Position numbers and translations under genes: made by a program. Shown here piece after piece: positions 1-6,083 of a stretch of DNA of 6,848 nt. The notes beneath the pieces were generated by a model. The model did no database searches, was not told the DNA's origin, and saw nothing but the letters and a program-made list of their open reading frames with translations. Every line of letters starts with the position of its first letter. Position 1 is the stretch's first letter. The stretch comes from an uncultured Gammaproteobacteria bacterium. GTDB lineage: Bacteria; Pseudomonadota; Gammaproteobacteria; GCA-001735895. The stretch is taken from the NCBI GenBank assembly GCA_937980285.1, contig CALJQI010000250.1, positions 1-6,848 on the forward strand, written 5' to 3'.

Positions 1-467
1 GCGTGAAAAGCGCGCACCGTTCTGAACGGTTTCGCGTGTCCATCCCCCCGGCAAAGGATAGCGCCGCAGCAGTGATCTGAAATTGCCGGAATCCGTTGTT
101 TTAACTCGCTTTGGGTTATTATTTCTTCATGCTCGTAGCCTTTAAGAGAGAGGCTTTTGACGCGGTTTTCGAGCAGCTCGAACTCTGTCTCCGATTCGGC
201 GACCTTTACCTGTCCGCTGGACTCGAATCCACAATCGTCATCGACCAGTTCCCGTATATTCCACCATAGCTTCATCGCAGCGACGGACAAGGGAACCTCG
301 GAGAAATGCCGGCCCAGCCTTCTGACGCCCCCCGCGTTAACGCCCGAAGCATGCCTGCCCGGGTACGATTGTTCGAATACGACCGGCTCGATGCCGGACC
401 TGGCCAGGTGCAGCGCAACCGAGCAACCATGGATTCCTGCGCCGATGACGACGGCATCCGCTTTCAT
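1..467 (-). CDS. Second FAD-dependent oxidoreductase of the DAO family, C-terminus outside window
   Basis: Last gene of the operon, open without a stop from ATG 467 to the window edge (155 full codons, roughly 40% of a usual 370-400-residue DAO enzyme). The N-terminus reads MKADAVVIGAGIHG, a dinucleotide-binding loop with G9, G11 and G14, followed by E32 at the end of the second strand, the usual FAD-ribose contact. An SGVNAGGVRR stretch (41-50) lies where DAO enzymes contact the flavin, and GDGHAKP (141-147) matches the family's mid-domain D-G-H-x-x-P motif. Members oxidise C-N bonds of amino acids or secondary amines (sarcosine, dimethylglycine, D-amino acids). The start lies 23 nt after the stop of the preceding gene. 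An ATG at 480 runs into a stop after three codons, so 467 is chosen, although its ribosome binding site is weak. The sequence clearly differs from the DAO protein at 3271-2174, so this is not a recent duplicate. Substrate unknown; it may act on the product of the upstream dehydrogenase. Confidence 0.88.
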   Translation of the reverse strand, partial: MKADAVVIGAGIHGCSVALHLARSGIEPVVFEQSYPGRHASGVNAGGVRRLGRHFSEVPLSVAAMKLWWNIRELVDDDCGFESSGQVKVAESETEFELLENRVKSLSLKGYEHEEIITQSELKQRIPAISDHCCGAILCRGDGHAKPFRTVRAFH

Positions 468-490
468 GTTAAAAGCTCATTGAGGCTAGC

Positions 491-1885
491 TTACGCTTCC
501 GATAACTGGCCCAGCGTAATCGGGCTCAGCGGAGGGCGGACGCGAAGGCAGCCGATCTCGGCCATCGGCTTGTCGAGTTGCTCCGCGATGATCAGCGACA
601 CGGTGCTGCCGCATTGTCCTCCCTGGCAGGGACCCATGCCGCACCGGGTAAACGACTTTACCTGGTTAGGGCCGGTGCAACCCAGCCGCACGGCTTGCCG
701 AATTTCGCCCGCGGTTATCTCTTCGCAGCGGCATACCAGCGTGTCGTCACCGGGCACCAGGTAGCGCGGCGAAGGCGTATAACAGCTATCCAGGAAGGGA
801 CGGATCGAAAGATGTCTTTTACGCGATTTCACGACCGGCCCGGAAAGAACCTCGAGTTTAGAGTCGCTTATTTTTCCCAGTTGATGCGAGGCATGCATGC
901 CCGCCAATCGCCCTTGCAGCGCCGACGCTTCGGCACCGGAGATTCGGCTGCCGTCGCCGACCACGTAGATGTCGGCATTGCTGCTGCGTCCCCATTCGTC
1001 ATTCGTCACGGCCCAGTTTTTCTGCCCTGCGTCCCACTCGATTTCGCAGCCAGCGGCGAGCGGCAGCCTGATATTGGATATCACTCCCTGGTGTAATAAC
1101 AAAGTGTCCGCCCGAAGTTCGCAGTCCGTGACTTTTTTAAAGCCCGTTTTGCCCGTATCGAATCTTACGGCTTCGAGCTTTTCCTCGCCGATGGCGCTCA
1201 AACCCTCGACGCCATGGTAAATCGGGATACCGGCTCGCCTGACGGCCAGCATCATTTTCACGCCTTTAAGCAGGTAATCGGCGGCAGGTAAAGCCTCGAA
1301 CAATTTTCCGAGCGAGCGGGAAATGGCGCCTCGCGGAGTCGTATCGATCAGCGCATCGATTTTGACGCCGGCCTGCAGATACTGATAGGCCAGCAACAAT
1401 AGCAGGGGTCCCGATCCGGCCAGCACCAGCCTGCCATTGGGTACCATGCCCGCGGATTTCAGCAGAATCTGGCCGGCTCCCGCCGTCATCACGCCGGGTA
1501 ACTGCCAGCCCTTGATCGGCATGGGGCGTTCCTGGGCCCCCGCTGCCAGCAGCAGCTTGTCCGCGTCGACAAAGAAACTTTTATCGTCGATCAGGACACC
1601 GACCCGACGCTTCTCGTCGAGAAACCAGACCGTGGCCCCGGGAAAGTAACTGCCGCCCGATTGTTTGAACTGCTCGACCAGCGATCTCCCCTTGACGAAA
1701 TCCTTGCCGAGAACCCGGTTCTGCCTGTTGGTCGCGCGATCCACGTTGCGATAAATCTGGCCGCCCGGTGCAGCCTGGTTATCCAGCACGGCTACTCGAA
1801 TGCCATGGCTTGCAGCCTCGCAGGCCGCGGCCATGCCGGCCGGACCCGCGCCGATAATCAACAATTCGTAGCGATCGTCAATCAT
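491..1885 (-). CDS. FAD/NAD(P)-type oxidoreductase with C-terminal BFD-like [2Fe-2S] domain (large subunit of a heteromeric amine/imino-acid dehydrogenase)
   Basis: A 464-residue flavoprotein, the usual length for the HcnB / opine oxidase A / heterotrimeric proline dehydrogenase alpha group. The N-terminal FAD loop is IGAGPAG (11-17), with D35 ending the second strand and PGGQIYR (40-46) typical of the pyridine-nucleotide-disulfide oxidoreductase fold. A second dinucleotide loop is AGSGPLL (156-162), where the third glycine is replaced, as I recall is common in this group, so NAD(P) binding should not be assumed. A second FAD motif, YVVGDGS, lies at 307-313. The C-terminal region carries C385-x-C387, then after 32 residues C420-x4-C425, the spacing of a BFD-type [2Fe-2S] site. 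C415 is an extra nearby cysteine. Its ATG overlaps the stop of the small ferredoxin gene by 4 bp (ATGA), with a GGAG 11 nt upstream. Predicted role: takes electrons from the DAO subunit and hands them on to an acceptor. The family is clear; the substrate is inferred only from context. Confidence 0.93.
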   Translation of the reverse strand: MIDDRYELLIIGAGPAGMAAACEAASHGIRVAVLDNQAAPGGQIYRNVDRATNRQNRVLGKDFVKGRSLVEQFKQSGGSYFPGATVWFLDEKRRVGVLIDDKSFFVDADKLLLAAGAQERPMPIKGWQLPGVMTAGAGQILLKSAGMVPNGRLVLAGSGPLLLLLAYQYLQAGVKIDALIDTTPRGAISRSLGKLFEALPAADYLLKGVKMMLAVRRAGIPIYHGVEGLSAIGEEKLEAVRFDTGKTGFKKVTDCELRADTLLLHQGVISNIRLPLAAGCEIEWDAGQKNWAVTNDEWGRSSNADIYVVGDGSRISGAEASALQGRLAGMHASHQLGKISDSKLEVLSGPVVKSRKRHLSIRPFLDSCYTPSPRYLVPGDDTLVCRCEEITAGEIRQAVRLGCTGPNQVKSFTRCGMGPCQGGQCGSTVSLIIAEQLDKPMAEIGCLRVRPPLSPITLGQLSEA

Positions 1886-2181
1886 AAATCTTCATACTCC
1901 GCCGCGCCGAGCTGCCTTTCGACCGTCATGTCAGCGGCGACCGTGACCTGGCACGCGCGCTGGTTCGGCTGACCATTTATTTTCATCAAGCAATCGAAGC
2001 AAACCCCCATCATGCAATACGGTAGTCTGCCCGCTCCGCTAACCGGTGTCTCCCGAACGCTGCCTAATCCGCACAGAAGCGCGGCGGCGGCCACGGAGAT
2101 ATTGGCCGGAACTCGATGAGCAACGCCCTCGACAAGGATTTCGACGGCACCCTCGGCTGGCTCTTCGATCGTTTTAAACAT
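1882..2181 (-). CDS. Small [2Fe-2S] ferredoxin-like subunit (Fer2_4 type) of the dehydrogenase
   Basis: A 99-residue protein whose cysteines C56, C61, C64 and C77 follow the pattern C-x4-C-x2-C-x12-C. The core reads PYCMMGVCFDC (54-64) and then QRAC (74-77). This is the plant-type ferredoxin fold of the small subunits paired with HcnB/opine-oxidase-like flavoproteins (HcnA, opine oxidase and D-hydroxyproline dehydrogenase small subunits). It has no signal peptide or membrane segment, so it should be cytoplasmic and act as an electron carrier inside the complex. The reading frame is open up to 2271, but the start at 2181 is preferred. It gives the normal family length of about 100 residues, and the extra 30 residues are just the out-of-frame reading of the DAO gene's end. 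From 2181 the gene overlaps the DAO stop by 8 bp and its own stop overlaps the next gene by 4 bp, so all three subunits are probably translationally coupled. Confidence 0.93.
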   Translation of the reverse strand: MFKTIEEPAEGAVEILVEGVAHRVPANISVAAAALLCGLGSVRETPVSGAGRLPYCMMGVCFDCLMKINGQPNQRACQVTVAADMTVERQLGAAEYEDL

Positions 2182-3271
2182 GCAAGCGATCCGTTCCAAA
2201 TCGACTGAGCAAGGGGTCATCATTCTTACCGCTGATCCATTCGGCGACCGTGCCGGCATGGATGGCGGCAAGCGTTACACCGCTGTGGCAGGTAACCGCG
2301 TAGGCTCCGGGACATGTTTCGGACTGTTGGTAAATCGGGTTGCCGTCCGGCGTCATTATCCTCAACGCGCCCCAGGCCCGCACCAGCCTGACCCTGGCCA
2401 GAAACGGGAACATCAGGACCGCGCGCTGCACTATTTTCTGCAGAATCGCAGGATCGGTGCCATCGTCGAGGCCGACCTTCTCGTGCGAATCACCGATCTG
2501 CACCGTCCCCTCGCCGGTCTGGCGCACATGCAGTGTCGGCCAGTCCAGAAAAGGTTTGATCCGCTCGGTAATCATGAGCTGTCCGCGGTCGACGACGACC
2601 GGGATGTTCATGCCGACCATTTCACCGAGCCTCTGGTTTCCGAGCCCGGCGCAAAGAACGACCTTGCCGGCCGAACGGGTCTTGCCATTGCTGACGACCC
2701 GAAATTCGCCGTCCTTGCCGCTAATCTCCGATACGTTTTGACTGGGCACGTAAGTGACATCTTGCCGGTTTATGCCCTGATGAAGGGCGTGTAGCAGGCT
2801 CAACGGGTCTACATGCCCGTCCAGATGCGAGTAGCTGGCGCCGACGACGGCATTCGAAATTTGCGGCACCTTCTCTGCCAACGCTGCATGATCGAGCATT
2901 TCATACTGGAATTCTCCATCGGTATGAAGCGCGTTTTGCTCCAGTATTTTCCGGCGCTCCTCCAACTCAGCCTCGTTGACACAAAAGTGCATTCCGCCGT
3001 TGCGCCGATAGCACAAGTCTGTCCCTGTTTCTTCCCCGAGCTGCCGGCTGAATTCGGGCCAAAGATTCGCCGCCTTTAGGCACCATTGCGCATAAGGCGG
3101 GTAATCCCAGCCTTTCCCCTGGACCCAGACCAGGCCGAAATTGCCCCGCGAGGCCCGAAAGGAGCGGTCACCGCCATCCAGGATTGCAACCTTCTGATTT
3201 TGCCCGCTCAGGCCATAGGCAACCGCCGATCCAACCAGGCCGCCACCGATCACGATGCAGTCTTGGTCCAT
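2174..3271 (-). CDS. FAD-dependent DAO-family oxidoreductase (catalytic subunit of the heteromeric amine/imino-acid dehydrogenase)
   Basis: A 365-residue enzyme of the glycine/D-amino-acid oxidase fold, full length for the family. The N-terminal FAD loop has G9, G10, G11 and G14, with D32 at the end of the second strand. ASRGNFGLVWVQGKG (40-54) covers the flavin-contacting segment. DGHVDP (151-156) is the mid-domain DAO motif. WGALRIMTPDGNPIY (300-314) and CHSGVTLA (328-335) are the C-terminal flavin and substrate region. These C-terminal motifs resemble the catalytic subunits of opine oxidase and of proline / D-hydroxyproline dehydrogenases (recalled family knowledge, not a search). With the next two genes it forms the classic DAO + [2Fe-2S] + FAD/BFD trio, so it should oxidise a secondary amine or imino acid and pass electrons to its partners rather than directly to oxygen. 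The start lies 3 nt after the stop of the PotC-like permease with no strong ribosome binding site, suggesting coupled translation. No signal peptide: cytoplasmic. Confidence 0.93.
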   Translation of the reverse strand: MDQDCIVIGGGLVGSAVAYGLSGQNQKVAILDGGDRSFRASRGNFGLVWVQGKGWDYPPYAQWCLKAANLWPEFSRQLGEETGTDLCYRRNGGMHFCVNEAELEERRKILEQNALHTDGEFQYEMLDHAALAEKVPQISNAVVGASYSHLDGHVDPLSLLHALHQGINRQDVTYVPSQNVSEISGKDGEFRVVSNGKTRSAGKVVLCAGLGNQRLGEMVGMNIPVVVDRGQLMITERIKPFLDWPTLHVRQTGEGTVQIGDSHEKVGLDDGTDPAILQKIVQRAVLMFPFLARVRLVRAWGALRIMTPDGNPIYQQSETCPGAYAVTCHSGVTLAAIHAGTVAEWISGKNDDPLLSRFGTDRLHV

Positions 3272-3274
3272 TGG

Positions 3275-4075
3275 TTACTTGCCAACCAGCAGTTTATCGA
3301 GGCCGAAAATGCGGTCCAGTATGATCATCATGACCATCGTGATGAAAATAATGACCGCGGATACCGAAGCGATCAGCGGATCGATCGTTTCAGTAATATG
3401 TTGATACATTCTGACCGGCAGGGTCGTGCTGCTCGGCGACGCGATAAAGATCGTCATCGTCAATTCATCGAAGCTGGTGATGAAAGCCAACACCCAGCCG
3501 CCGGTTACGCCGGGCAGGATCAGCGGCACGGTGACGCGCCTGAAGGTAACCCACCTGGTCGCGCCCAGCGATCTCGCCGCCGCTTCCGCGGATCTGTCCA
3601 TGCCGGTTACGGAGGCGAGTACCAGGCGCAACGCATAAGGCATGATCAGAATGATATGGCAGGCGACGAGTCCAAGGTAGGTGCCGGCCCAGCCCAGCCT
3701 GGAGAGATAACTAAGGAAAGCAACGCCAAGCACGACGTGCGGCACCATCAGCGGCGACATGAAAAACGCCATCACCAGTCCACGGCCCGGAAATCTATAG
3801 CGCGCGGTGGCAATCGCCGCCGGTACCGCCAGCATCACCGCCAGCGTCGCGGAGCCGATTGCCAGGTAAATGCTGTACCAGAAAGCATCGATGAATTCCG
3901 GGTGGTCGAGTATCGCGACAAACCAGCGCAGCGAGAGTCCGTCCCGAGGCAGGGACAGGTAGCCCTTGTCGGTAAACGCGACCAGGCAGACCACCACGAG
4001 CGGCGCGAGAATAAACACCAGAAAAATCAAATTGAAGCCCATCGCCAGCGGGCCATTTTTATCGTAACGTCTCAT
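3275..4075 (-). CDS. ABC transporter inner-membrane permease, PotC type
   Basis: A 266-residue membrane protein, the normal size for PotC-like permeases. Hydrophobic segments lie at about 14-34, 66-90, 100-124, 132-155, 192-212 and 234-254. The cytoplasmic EAA loop that docks on the ATPase reads EAAARSLGATRW (164-175), followed by the conserved VPLILPGV (183-190). SFDELTMTIFIASPSSTTLP (201-220) is characteristic of PotC relatives. It pairs with the PotB-like permease to form the channel for the imported substrate. The frame is open up to 4165, but the start at 4075 is chosen: GGGAGG lies 9 nt upstream, the first residues (MRRYDKNG) lead directly into the first membrane helix as in relatives, and the gene then begins 19 nt after the potB-like stop instead of overlapping it by 71 bp. 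The next gene begins 3 nt after its stop. Confidence 0.94.
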   Translation of the reverse strand: MRRYDKNGPLAMGFNLIFLVFILAPLVVVCLVAFTDKGYLSLPRDGLSLRWFVAILDHPEFIDAFWYSIYLAIGSATLAVMLAVPAAIATARYRFPGRGLVMAFFMSPLMVPHVVLGVAFLSYLSRLGWAGTYLGLVACHIILIMPYALRLVLASVTGMDRSAEAAARSLGATRWVTFRRVTVPLILPGVTGGWVLAFITSFDELTMTIFIASPSSTTLPVRMYQHITETIDPLIASVSAVIIFITMVMMIILDRIFGLDKLLVGK

Positions 4076-4084
4076 CGCATCAAT

Positions 4085-4090
4085 CCTCCC
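4085..4090 (-). promoter_or_regulatory. Ribosome binding site for the PotC-like permease
   Basis: GGGAGG on the minus strand, 9 nt before the ATG at 4075. It is the clearest Shine-Dalgarno sequence in the window and decides between the start at 4075 and the longer frame opening at 4165. Confidence 0.75.
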
Positions 4091-4094
4091 GACC

Positions 4095-4949
4095 TCAGTC
4101 GAATACCGCCGCATACTTGCGTTCGACGTAGCGGTTGTAGGACATGACGACCACCACGTTGGCAATTAGCAAGATTACCGCGATCGCGGCGCCGAGCGGC
4201 CAGTTCAAGGTATTGAGATACTCGTCGTAAGCCGTAGTCGCCACCACTTTCAGGCGGCGACCGCCGAGGATCGACGGCGTGGCGAAAGCACTGGCGGTCA
4301 ACGCGAACACGATCAGCGATCCCGCCAAGACGCCCGGCATCACCTGCGGCAGGACGACACGGCGCAAGGTCGTGAAATGAGATGCCCCCAACGACAGGGC
4401 GGCGCTCTCCACCTGCGGATCGAGCTTCTGCAGCGTGGTCCAGACCGACAGCACCATGAACGGCACGAGTACGTGCACCAGCGCCACGACAATACCGCCG
4501 GTGGTGAACATCATTTTCAACGGCGTGTCGATAATGCCGACGCCCAGCAGCACTTCGTTGATCACGCCGTTATTGCCGATCAACAAAGCCCAGCCCAGCG
4601 TGCGAACGATGACGGAGATCAGCAGCGGGCCGAGAATGGCCAACAGGCACAAGGACCGCCAGGTTTTACTCATGCGGCTCAGGATATAGGCCTCGGGCGC
4701 GCCGATTATTATGCAGATAAGCGTCACCGCGATCGCGATGCCGTAGGTTCTTGCGAATATTTCGTGGAAGTAACTGTCCTTGACGACCTCCAGATAATTG
4801 TGCCAGCCGTAATCCTCCTGGATGCCGCCGTAAAAATCGAAGCTGTTAAAACTGAGTATTAACGTCATTACCATCGGAACGACCAGCATCACGACGAATA
4901 TCAGCAGCGCCGGACCGTTTAGCAGATAAGGGGGGAGCCAGGTCTTCAT
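4095..4949 (-). CDS. ABC transporter inner-membrane permease, PotB type
   Basis: A 284-residue membrane protein, typical of PotB-class permeases. Hydrophobic segments fall at about 10-32, 69-92, 100-124, 150-170, 207-224 and 252-272, consistent with six transmembrane helices. The EAA loop reads ESAALSLGASHF (181-192), followed by VVLPQVMPGV (198-207), the coupling-helix signature that contacts the ATPase. The extended loop after the first helix (about 35-65, including DFYGG) faces the periplasm, as in other PotB relatives. It forms a heterodimer with the PotC-type permease encoded just downstream. The ATG is 5 nt after the ATPase stop, and a GGGG stretch 11-14 nt upstream inside the ATPase end may serve as ribosome binding site. 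Substrate specificity cannot be read from the permease. Confidence 0.95.
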   Translation of the reverse strand: MKTWLPPYLLNGPALLIFVVMLVVPMVMTLILSFNSFDFYGGIQEDYGWHNYLEVVKDSYFHEIFARTYGIAIAVTLICIIIGAPEAYILSRMSKTWRSLCLLAILGPLLISVIVRTLGWALLIGNNGVINEVLLGVGIIDTPLKMMFTTGGIVVALVHVLVPFMVLSVWTTLQKLDPQVESAALSLGASHFTTLRRVVLPQVMPGVLAGSLIVFALTASAFATPSILGGRRLKVVATTAYDEYLNTLNWPLGAAIAVILLIANVVVVMSYNRYVERKYAAVFD

Positions 4950-4954
4950 CGCAA

Positions 4955-6007
4955 TTACCCCGCGCCTAGCAGCCGCACGGCGTCCGCCTGCCAGCTGATC
5001 CCGACCATTTCACCTTCGCCGGCGACGAGATGCCCGGTGTTCTGCAAGGTCACGTTAAATGCCCCGAGATCCGAGTCCATCTGGTAAGCCCAGCTGGTGC
5101 CGAGGAAAATCCGCGTCCTGACCCTGGCATCGAAAAAACCGGAGCCCGGCTCGACGAGTCCGATTTTTTCGGGCCTGATCGCAACCGACAGTTCTGCGCC
5201 CGTTTGCGACTTGCCCTGGACCCTGACTTCGGTGCCGCTGCAATCCACCGACACCTCATCGCCGTTTACAGCGATAACCTTGCCCGGAAAAAGATTGGTC
5301 GTCCCCAGGAAGTTGGAAGTGAACGAATCGCCCGGGTTTTCATAGATTTCGAATGGCTCGCCCAGCTGAGCCATCCTGCCCATGTTCATGACCGCGATGC
5401 GGTCGCTCATCGCCATTGCTTCCGCCTGGTCATGCGTCACCAGTATGGTCGTAACCCCGACCGTATGCTGGATATTGCGCAGTTCGACCTGCATGCTTTC
5501 GCGGATTTTTGCGTCCAGGGCCGACAGGGGTTCGTCCAGCAGCAACAATTGCGGCTTGATGACGATGGCCCGGGCCAGCGCCACGCGTTGCCGCTGGCCG
5601 CCCGAGAGCGCCTTGGGATATCGATCGGCAAATTCGGCGAGGCGCACCAGCTCGAGCGTTTCCGTCACGCGCTGGTCGCGCTCCGGTTTATTGATCCCCC
5701 GCATTTCGAGACCGAAGCCCACGTTTTCGGTAACCGTCATGTGCGGGAACAGCGCGTAACTCTGGAACACGATGCCGATGTCCCGGGCATTGGGCGCCAC
5801 GTGGGTCATATCGCTGCCATCGATATGGATCGTGCCGGTGGTGGGCTCCTCGAATCCCGCGATCATCTGCAAAGTGGTGGTCTTGCCACAACCGGACGGG
5901 CCCAGGAAAGAGACGAATTCGCCTTTTTCCACGCTGAGGTTGAAATCCTCTACCGCTGCAACCTGGCCATATCGTTTGGAGATATTCTGTAGCGTAAGAA
6001 AAGACAT
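4955..6007 (-). CDS. ABC transporter ATP-binding protein, PotA type
   Basis: A 350-residue ATPase with every catalytic motif intact: Walker A GPSGCGKTT (36-44), Q-loop Q82 in VFQSYALFPH, signature LSGGQRQRVALARA (134-147), Walker B LLLLDE (154-159) with D-loop SALD (162-165), and switch H192 in VTHDQAEAM. Residues about 240-348 form the C-terminal TOBE-type regulatory domain (SVAIRPEKI and following) characteristic of the PotA/MalK/FbpC branch. It powers import by the two permeases encoded immediately downstream. The gene starts 76 bp after the binding-protein stop, beyond an intrinsic terminator. A purine-rich GGGGGAAG lies 6 nt before the ATG. The PotA assignment rests on the order with PotB- and PotC-like permeases; ferric-iron and 2-aminoethylphosphonate importers share this ATPase branch, so substrate class is less certain than fold. 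Confidence 0.97.
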   Translation of the reverse strand: MSFLTLQNISKRYGQVAAVEDFNLSVEKGEFVSFLGPSGCGKTTTLQMIAGFEEPTTGTIHIDGSDMTHVAPNARDIGIVFQSYALFPHMTVTENVGFGLEMRGINKPERDQRVTETLELVRLAEFADRYPKALSGGQRQRVALARAIVIKPQLLLLDEPLSALDAKIRESMQVELRNIQHTVGVTTILVTHDQAEAMAMSDRIAVMNMGRMAQLGEPFEIYENPGDSFTSNFLGTTNLFPGKVIAVNGDEVSVDCSGTEVRVQGKSQTGAELSVAIRPEKIGLVEPGSGFFDARVRTRIFLGTSWAYQMDSDLGAFNVTLQNTGHLVAGEGEMVGISWQADAVRLLGAG

Positions 6008-6013
6008 GCGTGG

Positions 6014-6021
6014 CTTCCCCC
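6014..6021 (-). promoter_or_regulatory. Probable ribosome binding site for the PotA-like ATPase
   Basis: GGGGGAAG on the minus strand, 6 nt before the ATG at 6007. It is purine-rich but not a perfect match to the anti-Shine-Dalgarno sequence. It lies downstream of the terminator, so only read-through or a separate internal transcript carries it. Confidence 0.45.
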
Positions 6022-6036
6022 GATCATTACAGGATT

Positions 6037-6063
6037 AAAAAAAAGGGGAGGAGTTGCCTCCCC
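6037..6063 (-). terminator. Intrinsic (rho-independent) terminator between the binding-protein gene and the rest of the operon
   Basis: Read on the minus strand: stem GGGGAGG, loop CAACT, stem CCTCCCC, then eight consecutive T. The stem is seven perfect base pairs, six of them G-C. It begins 20 nt after the stop codon of the binding protein and ends 29 nt before the ATPase ATG. The arrangement fits partial termination, which in many ABC importer operons keeps binding protein in excess over membrane components. The sequence does not show how much read-through occurs, nor whether a second promoter serves the downstream genes. Confidence 0.87.
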
Positions 6064-6083
6064 GATAAGGATCGCTGAGGAGT

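Noticed and set aside
306..764. Plus-strand frame across the junction of the large subunit and the second DAO gene
   Set aside because: It is antisense to two minus-strand flavoproteins with clear FAD motifs, and its translation has no family resemblance.
2182..2271. Upstream extension of the small ferredoxin subunit to an ATG at 2271
   Set aside because: The 30 extra residues derive from the DAO coding sequence in another frame and would give an unusually long small subunit.
3086..4147. Long plus-strand open frame (353 codons) opposite the PotC-like and DAO genes
   Set aside because: It lies antisense to two well-supported genes. Its product is rich in R, H, Q and D without any recognisable domain, as expected of a shadow frame in GC-rich coding DNA.
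4076..4165. Upstream extension of the PotC-like permease to an earlier ATG at 4165
   Set aside because: The added 30 residues are the out-of-frame reading of the potB-like gene's end. A good GGGAGG sits before the ATG at 4075, and the shorter form has normal family length.
5030..5992. Plus-strand open frame (320 codons) opposite the ATPase
   Set aside because: The minus-strand ATPase has every catalytic motif over the same span. The antisense product shows no domain and no plausible ribosome binding context.
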